A stretch of DNA of 64,000 bases from Parvibaculum sp. (GTDB lineage: Bacteria; Pseudomonadota; Alphaproteobacteria; Parvibaculales; Parvibaculaceae). Location of the stretch: the NCBI GenBank assembly GCA_002695905.1, contig NZQM01000119.1, positions 1 to 64,000 of the forward strand, given 5' to 3'. The position numbers and the translations under genes are program-made. Every line of letters begins with the position of its first letter. Positions within the stretch are counted from its first letter, which is position 1. This document shows, one piece after another, positions 37,812 through 47,433 of this stretch. The notes below the pieces were generated by a model, which saw nothing but the letters and a program-made list of their open reading frames with translations, did no database searches and was not told where the DNA came from.

Positions 37812-38278
37812 CAGGTCGCCTCCGGCGCGGCACTGTCGGCGGGCCGCCGTCCCATCATCAACAAGCTTTCAGTGGTCATGATTGTCTCGGCTGCCTGGTT
37901 GGTCATTTCCCAGGTCCAATTGGTGAGGCCCATGGTGGGGCGGCTTTTGGACGGACGCGCGTTGATGCAGTTCACGGTGACTTTGACGGTCTCGCCTGCA
38001 TAGAGGGGGCGGCGCCAACGACACTCCTTGATGCCGGGGGAGCCTTGCGTTGCGGCTTTCACATGGAAGCTGTCATAGACAAGGCGCATGGCGATGGCGC
38101 AGCTGTGCCAGCCGCTTGCGCAGAGGCCGCCAAGGATGGAGTCTTTGGCGGCCTCTTCGTCAAGATGGAAGGCCTGAGGGTCGTATTCGCTCGCGAATTC
38201 GATGATTTCTTCTTTTGAGATGGTGCGTTCAGCGGTTGTGAACGAATGTCCGACCGGCACGTCCTCCCAATAGATCAT
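37811..38278 (-). CDS. MaoC family dehydratase
   Basis: MIYWEDVPVGHSFTTAERTISKEEIIEFASEYDPQAFHLDEEAAKDSILGGLCASGWH; start set at 38278 because the upstream ORF extension runs into repeat copy A. Confidence 0.92.
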   Translation of the reverse strand: MIYWEDVPVGHSFTTAERTISKEEIIEFASEYDPQAFHLDEEAAKDSILGGLCASGWHSCAIAMRLVYDSFHVKAATQGSPGIKECRWRRPLYAGETVKVTVNCINARPSKSRPTMGLTNWTWEMTNQAAETIMTTESLLMMGRRPADSAAPEAT

Positions 38279-38285
38279 TTTTTGT

Positions 38286-38343
38286 CGCGCTTCCGGACGG
38301 AAAACCTGCCAAGTCAGATTTGGCACCTTTCCTGGAAGCGCTC
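38286..38343. repeat. dispersed intergenic imperfect inverted repeat, copy A
   Basis: GCGCTTCCGGACGGAAAACCTGCCAA...TTGGCACCTTTCCTGGAAGCGC. Confidence 0.7.
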
Positions 38344-38387
38344 TGTGCGCTCAGCGGAAAGAGGAGGGTTTGTGTCCTGGAAACTCC

Positions 38388-39485
38388 CTAGTTGTTGAAG
38401 CGGAAATGCATGACGTCGCCGTCTGCAACCAGATATTCTTTTCCTTCAAGACGCATTTTGCCCGCGTCTTTGGCGGGGGTTTCGCCCCCCAGACTTACAT
38501 AGTCGTCATAGGCGATGGTTTCAGCCCGAATGAAGCCTGCTTCAAAGTCGGTATGGATCACGCCCGCTGCCGCTGGGGCCAATGTGCCTTCGGTAATTGT
38601 CCAGGCGCGGGTTTCTTTCGGTCCACAAGTGAAATAGGTGATGAGGTGGAGAAGGTCATAACCTGCGCGGATCAGGCGGTCGAGGCCGGCTTCTGCAAGT
38701 CCCAACTCTTCGAGATAGTCTGTGCGCTCGTCCGCATCCAGCTGGGCTAGTTCTTCTTCGATCTTTGCAGAGATGACGACAGCCACAGCGCCTTCTTCGG
38801 CTGCTCGAGCCTCAACCGTTTTGGAAAAATCATTCCCGGTACCTGCGGACTCTTCTTCTACATTGCAGACATAGAGTACAGGTTTTGAGGTCAGGAGATT
38901 GAGGCCCCGAAAGGCTTTCTCTTCTTCTTCAGTGCGTTCTGTGAAACGGGCGGGTTTGCCGTCTCGGAGCTGCACCAATGCTCGCCCGATAAGATCAATG
39001 GTCTCTTTGGCTTCTTTGTCCTGACCTTTGGCTTTCTTTTCCAGCGCAGGCAGGCGCTTCTCCAGACTTTCCAGATCCGCGAGCATCAGCTCGGTCTCCA
39101 CAATCTCCGCGTCTGCCAGAGGATCAATGCGGCCCTCCACATGGGTGACGTCGCCGTCTTCGAAGCAGCGCAGCACATAGGCGATGGCGTCTACTTCGCG
39201 GATGTTTGCCAGAAACTGATTGCCCAGCCCTTCGCCTTTGGAGGCGCCTTTTACAAGGCCCGCAATGTCGACAAAGGTGAGGCGGGTGGGGATAATCTCT
39301 TTTGATTCAGCAATGCTGGCGAGGCTGTCGAGGCGGGGGTCCGGCACGGCGACTTCACCGACATTGGGCTCAATCGTGCAGAACGGATAGTTTGCCGCCT
39401 GTGCCGACGCAGTCTGTGTGAGCGCGTTGAACAGGGTCGATTTGCCGACGTTCGGCAGGCCTACAATGCCGCATTTAAACCCCAT
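38388..39485 (-). CDS. ychF: redox-regulated ATPase YchF (Obg-like GTPase family)
   Basis: [49 protein letters not shown]...; C-terminal [17 protein letters not shown]. Confidence 0.98.
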   Translation of the reverse strand: MGFKCGIVGLPNVGKSTLFNALTQTASAQAANYPFCTIEPNVGEVAVPDPRLDSLASIAESKEIIPTRLTFVDIAGLVKGASKGEGLGNQFLANIREVDAIAYVLRCFEDGDVTHVEGRIDPLADAEIVETELMLADLESLEKRLPALEKKAKGQDKEAKETIDLIGRALVQLRDGKPARFTERTEEEEKAFRGLNLLTSKPVLYVCNVEEESAGTGNDFSKTVEARAAEEGAVAVVISAKIEEELAQLDADERTDYLEELGLAEAGLDRLIRAGYDLLHLITYFTCGPKETRAWTITEGTLAPAAAGVIHTDFEAGFIRAETIAYDDYVSLGGETPAKDAGKMRLEGKEYLVADGDVMHFRFNN

Positions 39486-40152
39486 CGGGTGTGTCCTTTT
39501 GTTTTGTTTGGCGCGCCTGCTTTTCAGACTGTGTCTGTTTCTCAGGCCGGGTCTGTTTCTCAGGTTTGGGCTTTTTGGGTTGGGGCGGGTTCAAAATCAG
39601 ATGAACCCTATTGGCAAAGCTTGAGTCTTTGCCTTGCGCCAGAAGGGGTGCTGCTTCGGCAATTGCGTCGAGAAGGGGCTCAAGCCAGGCTTTGTCGGCC
39701 TTGGCGAAATCACCGAGCACATGACCGCTCACGCGGGCGCGGTCACCTGGATGACCAATGCCGATCCGAAGGCGTCTGAAGTCAGGTCCGATATGAGAAG
39801 CGATGGAGCGGATGCCATTGTTCCCGGCGGCACCGCCGCCGGTTTTGATGCGGACCTTGGCCGCTGGCAGATCAAGTTCGTCGTGCATCACCACAACATC
39901 TGACGGGGTGAGCTTGTAGAAGCGCATGGCTTCGCCAACGGCGCGACCGCTCTCGTTCATATAGGTCTGTGGTTTGAGGACGAGTGCTTTTACGCCGTCC
40001 AGGGTGCCTTCGCAGATAAGCCCCTGAAAGCGCTTTCGTTCCGGCGAAAAACTATGGCGGCGGATGATCTCATCCACCGCCATAAAGCCGATATTGTGCC
40101 GTTGACGGGCGTATTTTTCACCCGGATTGCCGAGTCCCACTAAGAGGATCAT
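39475..40152 (-). CDS. pth: aminoacyl-tRNA hydrolase
   Basis: [29 protein letters not shown]...[22 protein letters not shown]...[30 protein letters not shown]. Confidence 0.97.
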   Translation of the reverse strand: MILLVGLGNPGEKYARQRHNIGFMAVDEIIRRHSFSPERKRFQGLICEGTLDGVKALVLKPQTYMNESGRAVGEAMRFYKLTPSDVVVMHDELDLPAAKVRIKTGGGAAGNNGIRSIASHIGPDFRRLRIGIGHPGDRARVSGHVLGDFAKADKAWLEPLLDAIAEAAPLLAQGKDSSFANRVHLILNPPQPKKPKPEKQTRPEKQTQSEKQARQTKQKDTPDGV

Positions 40153-40205
40153 TGGCCTACCAATAGGATCATGTGACATGCTCCTTAAAGGCCGGAAGAG
40201 GGCGT

Positions 40206-40877
40206 TCAGCCTTCGCTGTTTTCACCGCCTTCGCCACCTTCGCCCTCAGCTGCTGCATCGCCGTCTTCACCTTCTTCGCCTTCTTCAGCGGCCTGTTCGT
40301 CAGAAACAAGCGCTGCAGGTGCGGCGATGGTGGCAACCGTGAAGTCACGGTCGGTAATAGCGGGCGTAACACCGTCAGGCAGTGTGATCGCTGAGATATG
40401 GATCGAGTCGCCGATGTCAGTGCCGGTCAGATCAACCTCGATTGATTCTGGGATCGACTCTGCCGGGCAGTTCAGTTCCACCTCGTGGCGGACAATATTC
40501 AGAATACCGCCGCGCTTGATGCCTGGGGATTCTTCATCGTTCACGAAGTTCACCGGCACTTCAACTGCGATTGTCGCGCCCTTGCCGAGACGCAGGAAAT
40601 CAACATGGGTCACGAAGTCCTTGACCGGGTCGAGCTGTACGTCGCGCGGAATAACCCGTTGGGTCTTGCCATCGACTTCCAGGTCGAGCAGGGAGCTCAT
40701 GAATGTGCCCCTGTTCCAGAGCTTTGTTACTTCATTGTGTGAGAGCGAAATCAGGTCAGGGGACTTTTTGTCACCATAAACGACTGCTGGAACACGTCCC
40801 TCGCGACGAAGTGCCCGGGCGACCCCCTTGCCGGCCCGGTCTCGTGCTTGGGCCGTAAGTTGAGTATTATCGGCCAT
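40206..40877 (-). CDS. rplY: 50S ribosomal protein L25/general stress protein Ctc
   Basis: [42 protein letters not shown]...[23 protein letters not shown]. Confidence 0.96.
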   Translation of the reverse strand: MADNTQLTAQARDRAGKGVARALRREGRVPAVVYGDKKSPDLISLSHNEVTKLWNRGTFMSSLLDLEVDGKTQRVIPRDVQLDPVKDFVTHVDFLRLGKGATIAVEVPVNFVNDEESPGIKRGGILNIVRHEVELNCPAESIPESIEVDLTGTDIGDSIHISAITLPDGVTPAITDRDFTVATIAAPAALVSDEQAAEEGEEGEDGDAAAEGEGGEGGENSEG

Positions 40878-40890
40878 TGCGAATTCTCCA

Positions 40891-40914
40891 ATAAAAACAG
40901 GGCCCTATGGCCCT
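40891..40914 (-). terminator. terminator-like hairpin immediately upstream of rplY
   Basis: On the minus strand AGGGCC-ATAG-GGCCCT-G-TTTTT, ending close to the rplY Shine-Dalgarno. Confidence 0.6.
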
Positions 40915-41025
40915 AGTTAGGCGTCGCAAGTCTCCTCCAGGGGTGTGGAAGTGCGATCGGTTGGCGTGATAGCGCAGAAACCCCCATAAAACAACACCTT
41001 AGTGACGGCGCTGGGAGGGCCCATC

Positions 41026-41961
41026 TTAGTCGAAGAGGCTTGAAACAGACCGGCTTTCGGCGGTCCGACGCATTGCCTCACCCACTAGAGGGGCAATCGA
41101 GGTGATGCGGATATTGTGGCTCACGCGGACGGCTTCGGTTGCCTGGATGGTGTCGGTGATGACCAGCTCTTTAAGCTGAGAAGCTGTCACACGGGCGACA
41201 GCGCCGCCAGAGAGCACTCCATGGGTCACGTAGGCAGAAACCTCGGTCGCGCCCTGGGCGAGCAGCGCCTCGGCGGCATTGCAGAGTGTGCCGGCAGAAT
41301 CGACGATATCGTCGACGAGAATGCAGGGGCGCCCAGTGACATCCCCGATAATGTTCATGACTTCTGATTCCCCAGCCCGTTCGCGCCGTTTGTCGACAAT
41401 CGCCAAGTCTGCATTCAGGCGTTTGGCGAGGGCTCGTGCGCGGACCACGCCGCCAACGTCCGGCGAGATAATCATCAGATTATCCGTGCCTTCGTAATTT
41501 TCCTGAATATCCCGGGTCATGACCGGCGCTGCGAAGAGATTGTCTGTTGGAATGTCGAAGAAGCCCTGAATCTGCCCTGCGTGGAGATCCACGGTAAGAA
41601 CCCGGTCGGCCCCGGCTGTGGCGACCATGTTGGCAACCAGTTTGGCGGAAATCGGCGTTCTGGGGCCTGGCTTGCGGTCCTGCCGGGCATAGCCAAAGTA
41701 GGGCATGACGGCGGTGATACGGTTTGCTGATGCCCGCTTCAGCGCGTCGATGATGATGAGGGTTTCCATCAGATGGTCGTTGGCCGGGAAAGAGGTGGAT
41801 TGGATGACAAACACATCCTCGCCGCGCACGTTTTCCTGGATCTCCACGAAAACTTCCATGTCGGCGAACCGGCGAACGACCGATTTTGTCAAGGGAAGGT
41901 TGAGATAGGCGGCAATAGATTCGGCAAGAGCCCTGTTTGAATTGCCTGCGACCAGTTTCAT
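41026..41961 (-). CDS. prs: ribose-phosphate pyrophosphokinase
   Basis: [97 protein letters not shown]. Confidence 0.98.
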   Translation of the reverse strand: MKLVAGNSNRALAESIAAYLNLPLTKSVVRRFADMEVFVEIQENVRGEDVFVIQSTSFPANDHLMETLIIIDALKRASANRITAVMPYFGYARQDRKPGPRTPISAKLVANMVATAGADRVLTVDLHAGQIQGFFDIPTDNLFAAPVMTRDIQENYEGTDNLMIISPDVGGVVRARALAKRLNADLAIVDKRRERAGESEVMNIIGDVTGRPCILVDDIVDSAGTLCNAAEALLAQGATEVSAYVTHGVLSGGAVARVTASQLKELVITDTIQATEAVRVSHNIRITSIAPLVGEAMRRTAESRSVSSLFD

Positions 41962-42120
41962 CTGTTTTCCTCTGTTGTGAGCCCTTTATTGGCCTCACGC
42001 TCGAAATGATGTTTGCGGAACCCGCGCTGCATCTGGCGGGGTTGTATCAAGGCTCGTTGTCGCCTGTAAACCGCACATTCGTGTCCTTGTGGCAACAATC
42101 TCAATCTGGCTCATTTTGGC

Positions 42121-43380
42121 TCACGCTTGAGGTGTTGGTTCATTGATGAGTTGCAATATTCCCTCTGCGGCAGCGGTGCCAGCAGCGGTGGCGATGTCGC
42201 CCCAGGCACCTGCCAAAGCGTCTTCATCGACCTGGTTGGATTGGGTGATGAGCCCCAAGGGTGTTCCCTCCTTGGTGGTCACTGTCCATTCAATGTTGAC
42301 GCTTATGGTGCCAGGCGCTGTCCCCGCTCGGGCGGGTTCCAGAGCAACATTGCCAATAACTCTGAATGCCTGTTGTTGTTTGGTTTTGTGGTCCGCCTTC
42401 ACCAGGGCCTCTTGCACTGCGGCTGCAAGGGACAGGCGGCCATCGCCAGGAGAGGTTCCGACTGCGACATCGAACAACGCACGGGTCCCCGCGGCTTGCG
42501 GCGCTTGGCTTGGTTTTGGGGTGCTGGCGACTGGTTCCAAAGCTGCTACGGGGGTGACTGCTTCTTCCCTTTCAGGCGGTAGAGCGTTCTGTGTTTGAGC
42601 TGCCTGGGGAGGCGGCGCAGTGACAGGAGCGGCAATGCTCAAAGTTGCATTGCGGGCTGCGATCCCGGAGAGATCTGTCGGTGTGCTGTGTGGCTGCCTT
42701 GATTGCAGAAGTGAGGGGGTCGAAAGGTCGACGCTTGGTGACGTGTCAGCGATTTGAGCCGCTTGAGCCCCTGTGGGTTCTGTATCGCCAATGCTCGCTG
42801 TTGTTATTGTGAGATCACTGTCGGGGCTTGCGCCCAATGTCTGGTCAGACACCCATCCGGCAAGCTCCAACGCGGCGGTGTCTGCGATTTCCTCAAGCGT
42901 CGCTTCATCCACCACCGCCCAGGGATCATAAAAGGCGGGGTCGGCAGAATTGCGCCGCTGGATCACCACATCGTCGGTCATGCGCTTCACGCGTTTACCG
43001 TCTGGCCCAATTACTTCCCACACCACAACAACGGCGGTGCCGTTTCGCGATGCGCCAGCTCGCACAACACCTTTGACAGTGTATTCAGGCACCGTGCCAG
43101 TGCGTGCAAGGGTCAGCTGATTGGCGATGCTTGCTTCCTGGAAGCGTGCCAAGAGCTGGCTTGCCAACTCATCTGGAAGGCCAGCAGGTAGCTGAATGAA
43201 GACACCGCGTCGCTGTAGGCCCTGGACTGATCCAGTGATAAGAGAGGTGTCGGACGGTGCGTTTAAGCCGAGAGTGTTTGCGTCTGGTCGGTCCTCGCCG
43301 CAGGACGAGAGTACAAGCAGGCTGGTGAGATAAACGCCTAGCGCCCATATTGTACGTGGCGCGCGCTTGCTGCTGCTCAT
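42121..43380 (-). CDS. putative lipoprotein of unknown function
   Basis: MSSSKRAPRTIWALGVYLTSLLVLSSCGEDRPD: lipobox-like LSSC; low-complexity Pro/Ala linker between two similar-length segments. Confidence 0.75.
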   Translation of the reverse strand: MSSSKRAPRTIWALGVYLTSLLVLSSCGEDRPDANTLGLNAPSDTSLITGSVQGLQRRGVFIQLPAGLPDELASQLLARFQEASIANQLTLARTGTVPEYTVKGVVRAGASRNGTAVVVVWEVIGPDGKRVKRMTDDVVIQRRNSADPAFYDPWAVVDEATLEEIADTAALELAGWVSDQTLGASPDSDLTITTASIGDTEPTGAQAAQIADTSPSVDLSTPSLLQSRQPHSTPTDLSGIAARNATLSIAAPVTAPPPQAAQTQNALPPEREEAVTPVAALEPVASTPKPSQAPQAAGTRALFDVAVGTSPGDGRLSLAAAVQEALVKADHKTKQQQAFRVIGNVALEPARAGTAPGTISVNIEWTVTTKEGTPLGLITQSNQVDEDALAGAWGDIATAAGTAAAEGILQLINEPTPQA

Positions 43381-43506
43381 TCGCCGCATAGCTGTCGTGG
43401 TCTCTTTGTCGCCCACGGCGCTGACTTCCCCTCATATCGCCGGTCTCATACCAGCGATTCGTTTCAGCACAAGGGTAGCAAGGCCATGCCTTCACACCAA
43501 AGTCTG

Positions 43507-44277
43507 TCATGCGTCTCGTAAGGCAATTGAGGAGATTTGTCGCCCATAGTCCGATTCTCCGGCATGAGTTGTCCGGCGATAGGAAAAGAATCGCGTCGCA
43601 TCGGCGTAGGTGCACAGATTTATGTTGTCGATGCTGTTGATGCCAAGCCTGTCAAGACGGTCAGCCACGAACCGTGACAGGTCGAACTGGAAGTGATTCT
43701 CACGGGCGCTGGGAATGAAATAGATGTTGTTGTCGGGGGCCTCCGCGACAAACTGTTTCTGGAATTCAGGACCGACCTCATAGTTCGCCTGCGAAATTGT
43801 GGGGCCGACGGAACAGCTGATCTGCGCAGGTTTTGCCCCCAACGATGTCATGGCATCGATGGTTGCCTCCAGGACACCGCCAATGGCGCCTTTCCACCCA
43901 GCATGGGCAGCGCCTATGACACCAGCTTCTGGATCAGCAAAGAGAATAGGCGTGCAGTCTGCCGTCAGGATGCCAAGTGCCAGGCCCCTGGTTGCTGTGA
44001 CAAGCGCATCTCCTTCAGGCGCTGCGTCGGCTGCCCAGGGTTTGTCGGCGACGATGACGTTTGGCGAGTGAACCTGATAAACGGTCAGTAGATGGTCGCG
44101 GGGAACGCCGAGGTCGTCTGCGGTTCGTCCGCGATTTTCGATCACTTTTGACCGAAGGTCATCTGACCCCAAGCCACAATTGCGGCCTTCATAGATGCCA
44201 GAGGAGATGCCGCCCTCGCGGGTAAAAAAACCGTGGGTGATGTTGGGGAACGCTGACAGTGCATCGGATTGTATCAA
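43507..44277 (-). CDS. pgeF: peptidoglycan editing factor PgeF / YfiH multicopper polyphenol oxidase family
   Basis: ITHGFFTREGGISSGIYEGRNCGLGSDD...LTADCTPILFADPEAGVIGAAHAGWKGAIGGVLEATI...CTYADATRFFSYRRTTHAGESDYGRQISSIAL. Confidence 0.95.
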   Translation of the reverse strand: MIQSDALSAFPNITHGFFTREGGISSGIYEGRNCGLGSDDLRSKVIENRGRTADDLGVPRDHLLTVYQVHSPNVIVADKPWAADAAPEGDALVTATRGLALGILTADCTPILFADPEAGVIGAAHAGWKGAIGGVLEATIDAMTSLGAKPAQISCSVGPTISQANYEVGPEFQKQFVAEAPDNNIYFIPSARENHFQFDLSRFVADRLDRLGINSIDNINLCTYADATRFFSYRRTTHAGESDYGRQISSIALRDA

Positions 44278-44309
44278 CGTAAACCTCGAATCTTTACGTA
44301 TGGCAGCAC

Positions 44310-45404
44310 TTAGAAGCTGGCGGAGGCGGGAAAGCCAGCGGGGACGGGAATTCCGGGTGACGTCACGGCCATAACTTTGAAGAGGCTGCCCATCGCGTCT
44401 CTCTCCGTCAAGCGTTTCAGAGCTGAAGTGATCTCGTGTCGTTGTTGTTCGTTGGCGTTTGCGGCAAGAGCGGTGGCGCGCGCGCGGATGCCGAGCGCTT
44501 CAAGGAAGGACCCTTGTTCTATGGGGCCGTAAAACGCTGCCTTGCTGAAGGGTTTTGCGAGCGCTTCGAAGTCGACATGAGCGGTAAGGTCAGCCTCGCC
44601 AGGTTCAGCGAGTGGATCGACGAACTTGTGATCCTTCAGCGCCTGAAAACTGTCTCCTGGTGTGCTGTGCGCGTATCCATAGTCGATGATAAGGGCAGCG
44701 CCGCTATTTGCATCAAAGTGGGCGCGCATTTGCTCCATGATCGTTTCTGCGAGAGGGCAGATTTCGGCGATCGAGGCTTCAGGTGCATCTCGAACGCTGG
44801 TGGCAAGTGTGGAGGCGGAGGTGAGTGTGTCAGCCAGGGAATACTCAAATGTAGGTATGTCGTCATCGACTGCTGATTGCAGCGCCACGTATCGTTCCTG
44901 CCATCCTTTGTCGGTCTTTTGAAACTGCCTGATTGGGAGGGCATCAAAAAACTCATTGGCAAGGATGAGGCAGGGGCCAGTCGGCAATGCATTAACTGTA
45001 TCGATCCATGAGGCGCCGGGCACATATTTTTTTTGCTCCGCGCGCAGGGTGGGGCTTGTTTCCAGAAAGACGATATTGGCGGCGTCGCCAAAGGCAGGAA
45101 GAAGTTTTGCCGCGCGCAGGGCATCGGCCATGAGCGTTCCGCGACCTGGTCCGAATTCGACCAGATTGAAGGTTTTAGGCGAGCCGAGCTTCTGCCACAT
45201 GTCGACAGACCAGAGACCGAGAAGCTCCCCGAACATTTGAGAGATTTCTGGCGCGGTCGTGAAGTCACCTTTGCTGCCGAGCGGGTCCCGGGTGCGGTAA
45301 TAGCCATGATCTGGATGCGCGAGAGCCAGATCCATGAACCTGTTCAGCGGCATGGGCCCCTCTTGCTGGATTATGTCGGCAATATGGTGCGAAAGCGCGG
45401 TCAC
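44310..45404 (-). CDS. class I SAM-dependent methyltransferase, MidA/NDUFAF7-like
   Basis: GPMPLNRFMDLALAHPDHGYYRTRDPLGSKGDFTTAPEISQMFGELLGLWSVDMWQ...LVEFGPGRGTLMADALR...LANEFFDALPIRQF...IIDYGYA. Confidence 0.95.
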   Translation of the reverse strand: MTALSHHIADIIQQEGPMPLNRFMDLALAHPDHGYYRTRDPLGSKGDFTTAPEISQMFGELLGLWSVDMWQKLGSPKTFNLVEFGPGRGTLMADALRAAKLLPAFGDAANIVFLETSPTLRAEQKKYVPGASWIDTVNALPTGPCLILANEFFDALPIRQFQKTDKGWQERYVALQSAVDDDIPTFEYSLADTLTSASTLATSVRDAPEASIAEICPLAETIMEQMRAHFDANSGAALIIDYGYAHSTPGDSFQALKDHKFVDPLAEPGEADLTAHVDFEALAKPFSKAAFYGPIEQGSFLEALGIRARATALAANANEQQRHEITSALKRLTERDAMGSLFKVMAVTSPGIPVPAGFPASASF

Positions 45405-45416
45405 GGTCGATCTGGG

Positions 45417-46307
45417 CTACTTCTTTTTCCGCGCAGGTTTAGAGGGTAGTTTCTGCAGCTTTGTTTGGGCCCACCAGATGATGCCTGCGCCTACCAGGAT
45501 CATGGGGACTGTCAGGACCATGCCTTGAGTCACGGGACCAAACAGGTAGCCGATATGCGCATCTGGTTCGCGGAAGAATTCGACAAAGATGCGCGACAGG
45601 CCATAGCCGATGAAGAAGGCGCCAGCGACAAAGCCCGGGCGTGACAGGGCGTTTGTGTGGTGGGTGAGGTATCTCAAGACGATGAAAAGCAGCACACCTT
45701 CAAGCAGTCCTTCGTAAAGCTGACTTGGATGCCGGGGCAGTGGGCCGCCGTTTGGGAAGACAACTCCCCATGCAACGTCGGTCGTTCTGCCCCAGAGCTC
45801 ACTGTTGATGAAGTTCGCAAGACGTCCAAACAGGATACCGATCGGCGCGACGGCGGCGGCGCCATCTGCCAGTGACCAAAGGGGGATGGAGTGCTTGCGG
45901 GCGAACAGATAGATCGCCAGCACGACGCCGAGAAAGCCGCCATGAAAGGACATGCCGCCATTCCAGACAGCAATGATGTCCCCTGGATTGTAGAGGTAGA
46001 AAGCCGGATTGTAGAAAAGCACATAGCCCAAGCGGCCGCCTAAGATCACACCTAGAGCAACCCAGAGAAGAAGATCGTCCGCCTGCTCGCGGGTGAAGGG
46101 CGATTTGCCCCCCCAGACAGTTGGCGTGTCGGCGAGGCGCATCAGATAGCGCCAGCCGAAAAGCAGCCCTGCAATGTAGGCGAGGGCGTACCAGCGGATC
46201 GCAATGGGGCCCACTTGGATCAGAACGGGGTCTATTTCGGGGAAGGGCACAGGCACTCTTTCTGAAGTCGGGAAGGGGTTGCTAAGTGTCTCTGTGGGGC
46301 GTTTCAT
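45417..46307 (-). CDS. lgt: prolipoprotein diacylglyceryl transferase
   Basis: AIRWYALAYIAGLLFGWRYL...GGRLGYVLFYNPAFYL...NGGMSFHGGFLGVVLA...GRLANFINSELWGR. Confidence 0.97.
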   Translation of the reverse strand: MKRPTETLSNPFPTSERVPVPFPEIDPVLIQVGPIAIRWYALAYIAGLLFGWRYLMRLADTPTVWGGKSPFTREQADDLLLWVALGVILGGRLGYVLFYNPAFYLYNPGDIIAVWNGGMSFHGGFLGVVLAIYLFARKHSIPLWSLADGAAAVAPIGILFGRLANFINSELWGRTTDVAWGVVFPNGGPLPRHPSQLYEGLLEGVLLFIVLRYLTHHTNALSRPGFVAGAFFIGYGLSRIFVEFFREPDAHIGYLFGPVTQGMVLTVPMILVGAGIIWWAQTKLQKLPSKPARKKK

Positions 46308-46432
46308 GTCAAGCCACAGGTGCGTGTGTTCGGGAGCATCGAGACATGTGGTCGCAAGCGTTGATGGGGGCCAGTCCGTGCTGACAAAATTCCGGGAAGG
46401 GCGTAAGGTGGCCGCCGGATTGGAGAACAACA

Positions 46433-46690
46433 ATGACCCAGTATGACAACCGGCTGCTTGATGATGTTGCAAAGCTTTTTACGTCCGCGGCGGGGGCAGC
46501 CCAAGGGTTGCGTCAGGAAATTGAATCCATTGTGAAGGGCCAAGCTGAGCGTCTCATCGCCGATCTCGATCTTGTGTCTCGGGATGAATTTGATGCTGTC
46601 CAGGCCATGGCAGCCAAGGCGCGCGAAGAGAATGAAGCGCTGAAAGCCCGGATAGAGGCGCTGGAGACGGCGGCATCCTCCCAGGGCTGA
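46433..46690 (+). CDS. ubiK: accessory factor UbiK family protein
   Basis: 85 aa; LLDDVAKLFTSAAGAAQGLRQEIESIVKGQAERLIADLDLVSRDEFDAVQAMAAKAREENEALKARI. Confidence 0.85.
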   Translation: MTQYDNRLLDDVAKLFTSAAGAAQGLRQEIESIVKGQAERLIADLDLVSRDEFDAVQAMAAKAREENEALKARIEALETAASSQG

Positions 46691-46887
46691 AGTTGATGTG
46701 TTGATCGCCCGGTTTGGCGGGCTGCCTCATCAGCGCTTTTCCACATGTTTTTTGCCTCTGTGCGCTTCCCGGCGCTTGCACCGACTCAGTTGATCAGGCA
46801 CGCTCTGTAGTGTTTGGGGGCGGGTCATCCACAATATATGGATAGGCTGGCATCTAAGCAGTGTGAAGCGGCGGACGAGGACTCGTG

Positions 46888-47391
46888 ATGAAGGCAACCA
46901 TGGTGCCTGCAGACTATGTCGACGCAAATCCACTCGATCTTCTGGAGCAAGTTGCTGATATTCGGAACTGGGCCTTTGACCGGTCTCACGAGCAGGAGCT
47001 CAATCTGGCGCTTGTGGGCGAGTGGCGGGACTATCAGATTTCTCTGAACTGGCGGGATGATTTTTGCGGGCTGCATATGGCCAGCGCGCTGGACATGCGC
47101 GTGCCGCCAGAGAAACGTCTAGCGGTTCGGGATCTGCTTGGCCTGATCAATGAGCAGCTCTGGTCCGGACATTTCGACATGTGGTCAGATGACGGGACGA
47201 TCTTGTTTCGGGACACATTACTCTTATGTGGTGGGGCGGCGGCGACGCCGGAACAGTGTGAGGCGTTGCTGCATCTGGCGATGGAAGCATGTGATCGTTA
47301 TTACCCTGCCTTTAATTTCGTCATCTGGGCCGGGCGAAGCCCCGAAGAGGCGATTGCTGCGGCGATGTTTGAGACGGTCGGGTCGGCGTGA
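46888..47391 (+). CDS. YbjN domain-containing protein
   Basis: NPLDLLEQVADIRNWAFDRSHEQELNLALVGEWRDYQISLNWRDDFCGLHMASALDMRVPPEKRLAVRDLLGLINEQLWSGHFDMWSDDGTILFRDTLLL. Confidence 0.88.
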   Translation: MKATMVPADYVDANPLDLLEQVADIRNWAFDRSHEQELNLALVGEWRDYQISLNWRDDFCGLHMASALDMRVPPEKRLAVRDLLGLINEQLWSGHFDMWSDDGTILFRDTLLLCGGAAATPEQCEALLHLAMEACDRYYPAFNFVIWAGRSPEEAIAAAMFETVGSA

Positions 47392-47433
47392 TCTGTCTGA
47401 GGCTCTCGCGTTCGTGAAACCCGATTTAAGCAA

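Noticed and set aside
42754-43191. 145-aa plus-strand ORF and similar ORFs opposite the lipoprotein gene
   Set aside because: Overlaps a better supported lipoprotein-coding frame; no domain or start-site support.
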